Shown: positions 35,154-37,740 of the stretch, one piece after another
How positions within the stretch are numbered: position 1 is the first letter of the stretch
Layout: each line of letters begins with the position of its first letter
Source of the DNA: Firmicutes bacterium UBA4874
GTDB taxonomy: Bacteria; Bacillota; Clostridia; Caldicoprobacterales; DTU083
NCBI GenBank assembly: GCA_002399435.1
Contig: DHDO01000002.1
Coordinates: forward strand, 97,376-135,115
Length of the DNA: 37,740 nucleotides
Direction of reading: 5' to 3'
Program-made: the position numbers and the translations under genes
The notes under the pieces: model-generated
What the model was told of the DNA's origin: nothing
Database searches by the model: none
What the model saw: only the letters and a program-made list of their open reading frames with translations

Positions 35154-36341
35154 ATGAAGAAAATGATCCTGATGGTGCTGCTTATGCTGATTCTCCTTGT
35201 TTTACCGGCAGAAGCGGCTCCCGCAGAAGGTGAAAACCGGGAGGACAATCCGGAAGATATTCTTTTCGATCAGATTGATCAACTGAACACGGCGGATTGG
35301 GAGCCGTACTGGAAAACCCTGCAGGACCAGGGCATGGATATCCCGAAAGGAAAATCGGCAAAAGACCTGATCCGGAAGCTGGTAAATGGTCAGTTTCCCT
35401 TTGAGTGGAAGGACATCCTGGACAGGATCATCGATGTCTTCTTCCGGGAGTTTCGGCCGAATCTCATGCTTATGGCGAAAATCATTGCCATAGCAACCCT
35501 TTGCGGCTTATTCAAAAATATGAACGATTCCTTCCGGAACCCCTCCGTTGGCGAAGTCGGATATTTTGTCTGCTATAGCATTATCGTCATTCTGATTCTC
35601 CAAAGCCTGATGTCCGCTCTGGAGATCGGAAAGACCGGCATCGAACAAATGACGGGATTCATGCGGGTGCTTTACCCGATATTGCTGGCTATGCTGACCG
35701 CTGTAGGCAATGTGACGACTTCATCCGTCCTGCAGCCTGCCGTTGGAGTATTGGTTGGAATCGTGGGAACCCTGCTGAAGGATATTATGATCCCACTGAT
35801 TACCTTGTCTGCCATCGTCCATCTGATCAGTTATATCAGTGACAGGGTGCAGATCAAAAAGCTGGGAAAACTGTTGAACCAAATAAGTGTCTGGATCCTG
35901 AGTTTTGTCTTCACGATCTTTGTCGGCGTTCTCACCATCCAGGGAGCCATGACATCCTCCTTTGACGGGCTTTCCGTACGGACTGCCAAATTTGCACTGG
36001 ACCAGTTTGTTCCGGTGGTTGGAAAGATGCTCTCCCAATCCATGGATACCATTATCGGATGCTCGCTTCTCCTGAAGAATGCAGCAGGTGTGGCAGGCCT
36101 GATCATCATTGGCATGTTGTGCATTGCGCCGGGAATGAAAATACTGGCCCTTATGCTCTTGTATAAACTTTCCGGTGCGTTACTGGAACCGATAACGGAT
36201 CAACGTATTGTGGATTGTCTGGACGGAATCGGCAGTGTGTTGAATGTACTGTTTATTACTGTCGTGGGCATTGCACTGATGTTTTTTCTCACCATAGCCC
36301 TGATTATCGGTACCGGAAATGCGTCTTTGATGGTGAAATGA
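35154..36341 (+). CDS. spoIIIAE: Stage III sporulation protein AE
   Basis: Large polytopic membrane protein of the SpoIIIA channel, 395 residues. It starts with a probable cleavable signal (MKKMILMVLLMLILLVLPAEAA, about 1-22), then an acidic extracytoplasmic region (DQIDQLNTADWEPYWKTLQD) and at least six hydrophobic segments, ending in LMFFLTIALIIGTGNASLMVK. The stretch YPILLAMLTAVGNVTTSSVLQP is family-typical. It follows spoIIIAD by 13 bases; GGAG is upstream of the ATG. The length matches Bacillus SpoIIIAE. Confidence 0.95.
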   Translation: MKKMILMVLLMLILLVLPAEAAPAEGENREDNPEDILFDQIDQLNTADWEPYWKTLQDQGMDIPKGKSAKDLIRKLVNGQFPFEWKDILDRIIDVFFREFRPNLMLMAKIIAIATLCGLFKNMNDSFRNPSVGEVGYFVCYSIIVILILQSLMSALEIGKTGIEQMTGFMRVLYPILLAMLTAVGNVTTSSVLQPAVGVLVGIVGTLLKDIMIPLITLSAIVHLISYISDRVQIKKLGKLLNQISVWILSFVFTIFVGVLTIQGAMTSSFDGLSVRTAKFALDQFVPVVGKMLSQSMDTIIGCSLLLKNAAGVAGLIIIGMLCIAPGMKILALMLLYKLSGALLEPITDQRIVDCLDGIGSVLNVLFITVVGIALMFFLTIALIIGTGNASLMVK

Positions 36342-36350
36342 GGTGATGAA

Positions 36351-36944
36351 ATGAAGGCCGCAGTCGGTGAATGGATCACCAATCTTACCGTGATTGCCAT
36401 ACTGGGAGCTCTGGTGGATATCCTTCTGCCCAACAGCAGTTTCCGGAAATATAGCAGTTTCATCTTCGGGCTTGTGATCCTGATCATGTTTCTACAGCCT
36501 GTTCTGAAGCTTATGGGTCAAACACAGAATTTCGATGCATCCATATACCAAAACAAAGCGACACAAAATGCGGAGACGGCTTCCTTTCAAAGCAGTCAGC
36601 TGGCAAAGGGGCAGAAGCAGCAGCTGGAAAAGGTGGTCCAAAAGAACCTGGAGAAAGATTTGGCGATCCAAGTGAAAAACGCAACGGATTGGGATCCGGT
36701 ATCGGTTCAAATAACCTTTTCCAGGAATAACGGGGAGAACGATTTGTCGAAGCTGGAACGAATCGATGTCTCTGCCGTACGGAAAGGTCAGGCCGTTTCC
36801 ATCAATCCTGTCGCCATCGGAACCGATGAGGAATCCGGCAATCCGCAGATGAATGTGGATGCAGAAGGTGTGTCGGAGATAAAACAGTTTCTGTCGGAAC
36901 GTTATGGAATCGAAAAGGACAGGATTTATGTAAACAGGAATTAA
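36351..36944 (+). CDS. spoIIIAF: Stage III sporulation protein AF
   Basis: Membrane-anchored protein of 197 residues with two N-terminal membrane segments (WITNLTVIAILGALVDILLP and YSSFIFGLVILIMFLQPVLKL) and a soluble domain with a ring-building-motif-like fold in the family. The C-terminal GIEKDRIYV segment is family-typical. Start ATG 36351 has GAGGTGA just upstream; the gene follows spoIIIAE by nine bases. Confidence 0.93.
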   Translation: MKAAVGEWITNLTVIAILGALVDILLPNSSFRKYSSFIFGLVILIMFLQPVLKLMGQTQNFDASIYQNKATQNAETASFQSSQLAKGQKQQLEKVVQKNLEKDLAIQVKNATDWDPVSVQITFSRNNGENDLSKLERIDVSAVRKGQAVSINPVAIGTDEESGNPQMNVDAEGVSEIKQFLSERYGIEKDRIYVNRN

Positions 36945-36964
36945 AAAACAAAGGAGTGCTTTTT

Positions 36965-37582
36965 ATGGAAAAGGAGTCATGCTTCCATGCCCTGTTTAAC
37001 CGGCTGAAAAAAGTGAAAAATATTGAGTATTTTATCTTTATCCTGGCCATAGCAATAATAATAAGTCTGGCAGGCAATTTGCTTCAGCCGCAATCAAAGG
37101 GAAAGGGTGAAGGGAAAAAGATCCGTTCCGACGAGTCTTTGTCTGAGTCCAGCCAGGATGCATTGAAGGAGAAAGGCAGCACGGACCGGGAAAAGCGGTT
37201 GAAGGAGGTTCTGTCGGCGATTCAGGGTGCCGGACAGGTGGATGTCATGATTACTTATAAAACAGGCAAGGAGGTTGTTCCAGCAATGAATACCGTGAAG
37301 TCCAGTACGGAAACGGAGGAAAAAGACAGCAATGGAGGGGTCCGGCACACCACGCAAACGGATGTCAATACCCAGCCTGTCAGCATGGATTCTCCGGACG
37401 GATCCCAGCCGCTGATTTCCAGGGAGAACGAGCCGGAGGTTCAGGGTGTCATCGTTGTGGCGGAAGGTGCGGAAGACATTCAGGTCCGGGTTGGGCTGCA
37501 GCAGGCGGTACAGACCCTTCTGGGGATACAGTCCGATCAAGTCGAGGTCTTTGTCATGGACGATAACAGAATGGAGGAGTGA
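36965..37582 (+). CDS. spoIIIAG: Stage III sporulation protein AG
   Basis: Ring-forming component of the mother cell-forespore channel, 205 residues from ATG 36965. It has one membrane segment (YFIFILAIAIIISLAGNLL, about 21-39), a charged linker, and the RBM domain with VLSAIQGAGQVDVMITYKTGKE and PEVQGVIVVAEGAEDIQVRVGLQQAVQTLLG. AAAGGAG (36950-36956) lies eight bases upstream; the in-frame GTG 36956 overlaps that ribosome site and is less likely. Confidence 0.95.
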   Translation: MEKESCFHALFNRLKKVKNIEYFIFILAIAIIISLAGNLLQPQSKGKGEGKKIRSDESLSESSQDALKEKGSTDREKRLKEVLSAIQGAGQVDVMITYKTGKEVVPAMNTVKSSTETEEKDSNGGVRHTTQTDVNTQPVSMDSPDGSQPLISRENEPEVQGVIVVAEGAEDIQVRVGLQQAVQTLLGIQSDQVEVFVMDDNRMEE

Positions 37583-37585
37583 GAG

Positions 37586-37740
37586 ATGTTGGTGCTGAAA
37601 AGAAAAAATCTGGTTATTGGGCTTTTGGTGGTGGTATTGATCATTATGGGTTATCTGAACTTTGTGTACAATCAGGATTCTGCCCCGGCTGTCAGCCCGG
37701 AGAAGGATGTCACTGCAGGAAAGAAAGACGGGATAAGCGG
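37586..37740 (+). CDS. spoIIIAH: Stage III sporulation protein AH, N-terminal part (partial)
   Basis: The gene runs off the window; 51 full codons are visible. The product begins MLVLKRKNLVIGLLVVVLII and continues with a membrane segment ending near MGYLNFVYN, then a polar stretch, as in SpoIIIAH, the EscJ/PrgK-like protein that binds SpoIIQ from the forespore. GGAGGAG (37573-37579) is six bases before the ATG, and it starts three bases after the spoIIIAG stop. Identity rests mainly on the operon position and the N-terminus. Confidence 0.85.
   Translation, partial: MLVLKRKNLVIGLLVVVLIIMGYLNFVYNQDSAPAVSPEKDVTAGKKDGIS

Noticed and set aside
1..37740. CRISPR array, tRNA, rRNA, insertion sequence or prophage
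   Set aside because: No repeat-spacer pattern, cloverleaf-like sequence, transposase or phage gene was seen on either strand; every gene-length stretch is accounted for by known families.

Overview
The window looks like a chromosomal segment of an endospore-forming, Gram-positive-type anaerobe of the class Clostridia with roughly balanced base composition. The evidence is a complete pro-SigK gene, the spoIIIA operon, CodY, HslV/HslU, RNase J, a split glycine decarboxylase (GcvPA + GcvPB), and a type IV pilus (T4P) cluster that contains no PilQ-like secretin gene. Every convincing gene lies on the + strand. I see no rRNA, tRNA, CRISPR array, insertion sequence, phage gene or toxin/defence island. 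I cannot name the genus from the sequence alone.

Layout. (1) 1-2828: end of gcvH, then gcvPA and gcvPB, the glycine cleavage operon. (2) 2965-10610: a cytosolic PAS-GGDEF-HD-GYP protein overlapping dprA, then topA, then a strong extended -10 promoter and hslV-hslU-codY. (3) 10696-18094: a sugar-nucleotidyltransferase fused to a phosphomannomutase-like domain that has lost its catalytic motifs, RNase J, the lytic transglycosylase MltG (own consensus promoter), two successive terminators, and a class B penicillin-binding protein. (4) 18208-20641: intact sigK with a pro-sequence, a 323-bp non-coding gap, a DegV protein, and a YqeG-type HAD phosphatase. (5) 20638-30817: T4P cluster pilB-pilT-pilC-pilD, three prepilin-like proteins, a PilX-like protein with a large repetitive C-terminal region, and pilM-pilN-pilO, many of them translationally coupled. 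(6) 30854-32866: an endonuclease-IV-like TIM barrel protein, efp, and a small zinc-ribbon protein, closed by a strong terminator. (7) 32972-end: spoIIIAA to AG complete and the start of spoIIIAH, behind a good match to a sigma-E promoter.

How the genes fit together. Two sporulation blocks (sigK; spoIIIA) flank the pilus block. Both have upstream sequences resembling mother-cell sigma factor promoters. The pilus block has the motor ATPases, platform, peptidase, alignment proteins and minor pilins, but no obvious abundant major pilin. The same neighbourhood in Bacillus subtilis (gcv genes, comG pseudopilus operon, efp, spoIIIA) has the pseudopilus operon near the same partners, so the arrangement looks like a variant of an old syntenic block.

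The points most worth a second look are the mutase half with no active site, the endonuclease-IV-like protein with an altered third-metal site, the PilX-like protein with an unusual C-terminal region, the internal promoter before the minor pilins, and the structured intergenic regions. I did not find a clear wholly new system; most of the window is well-known core and sporulation biology.
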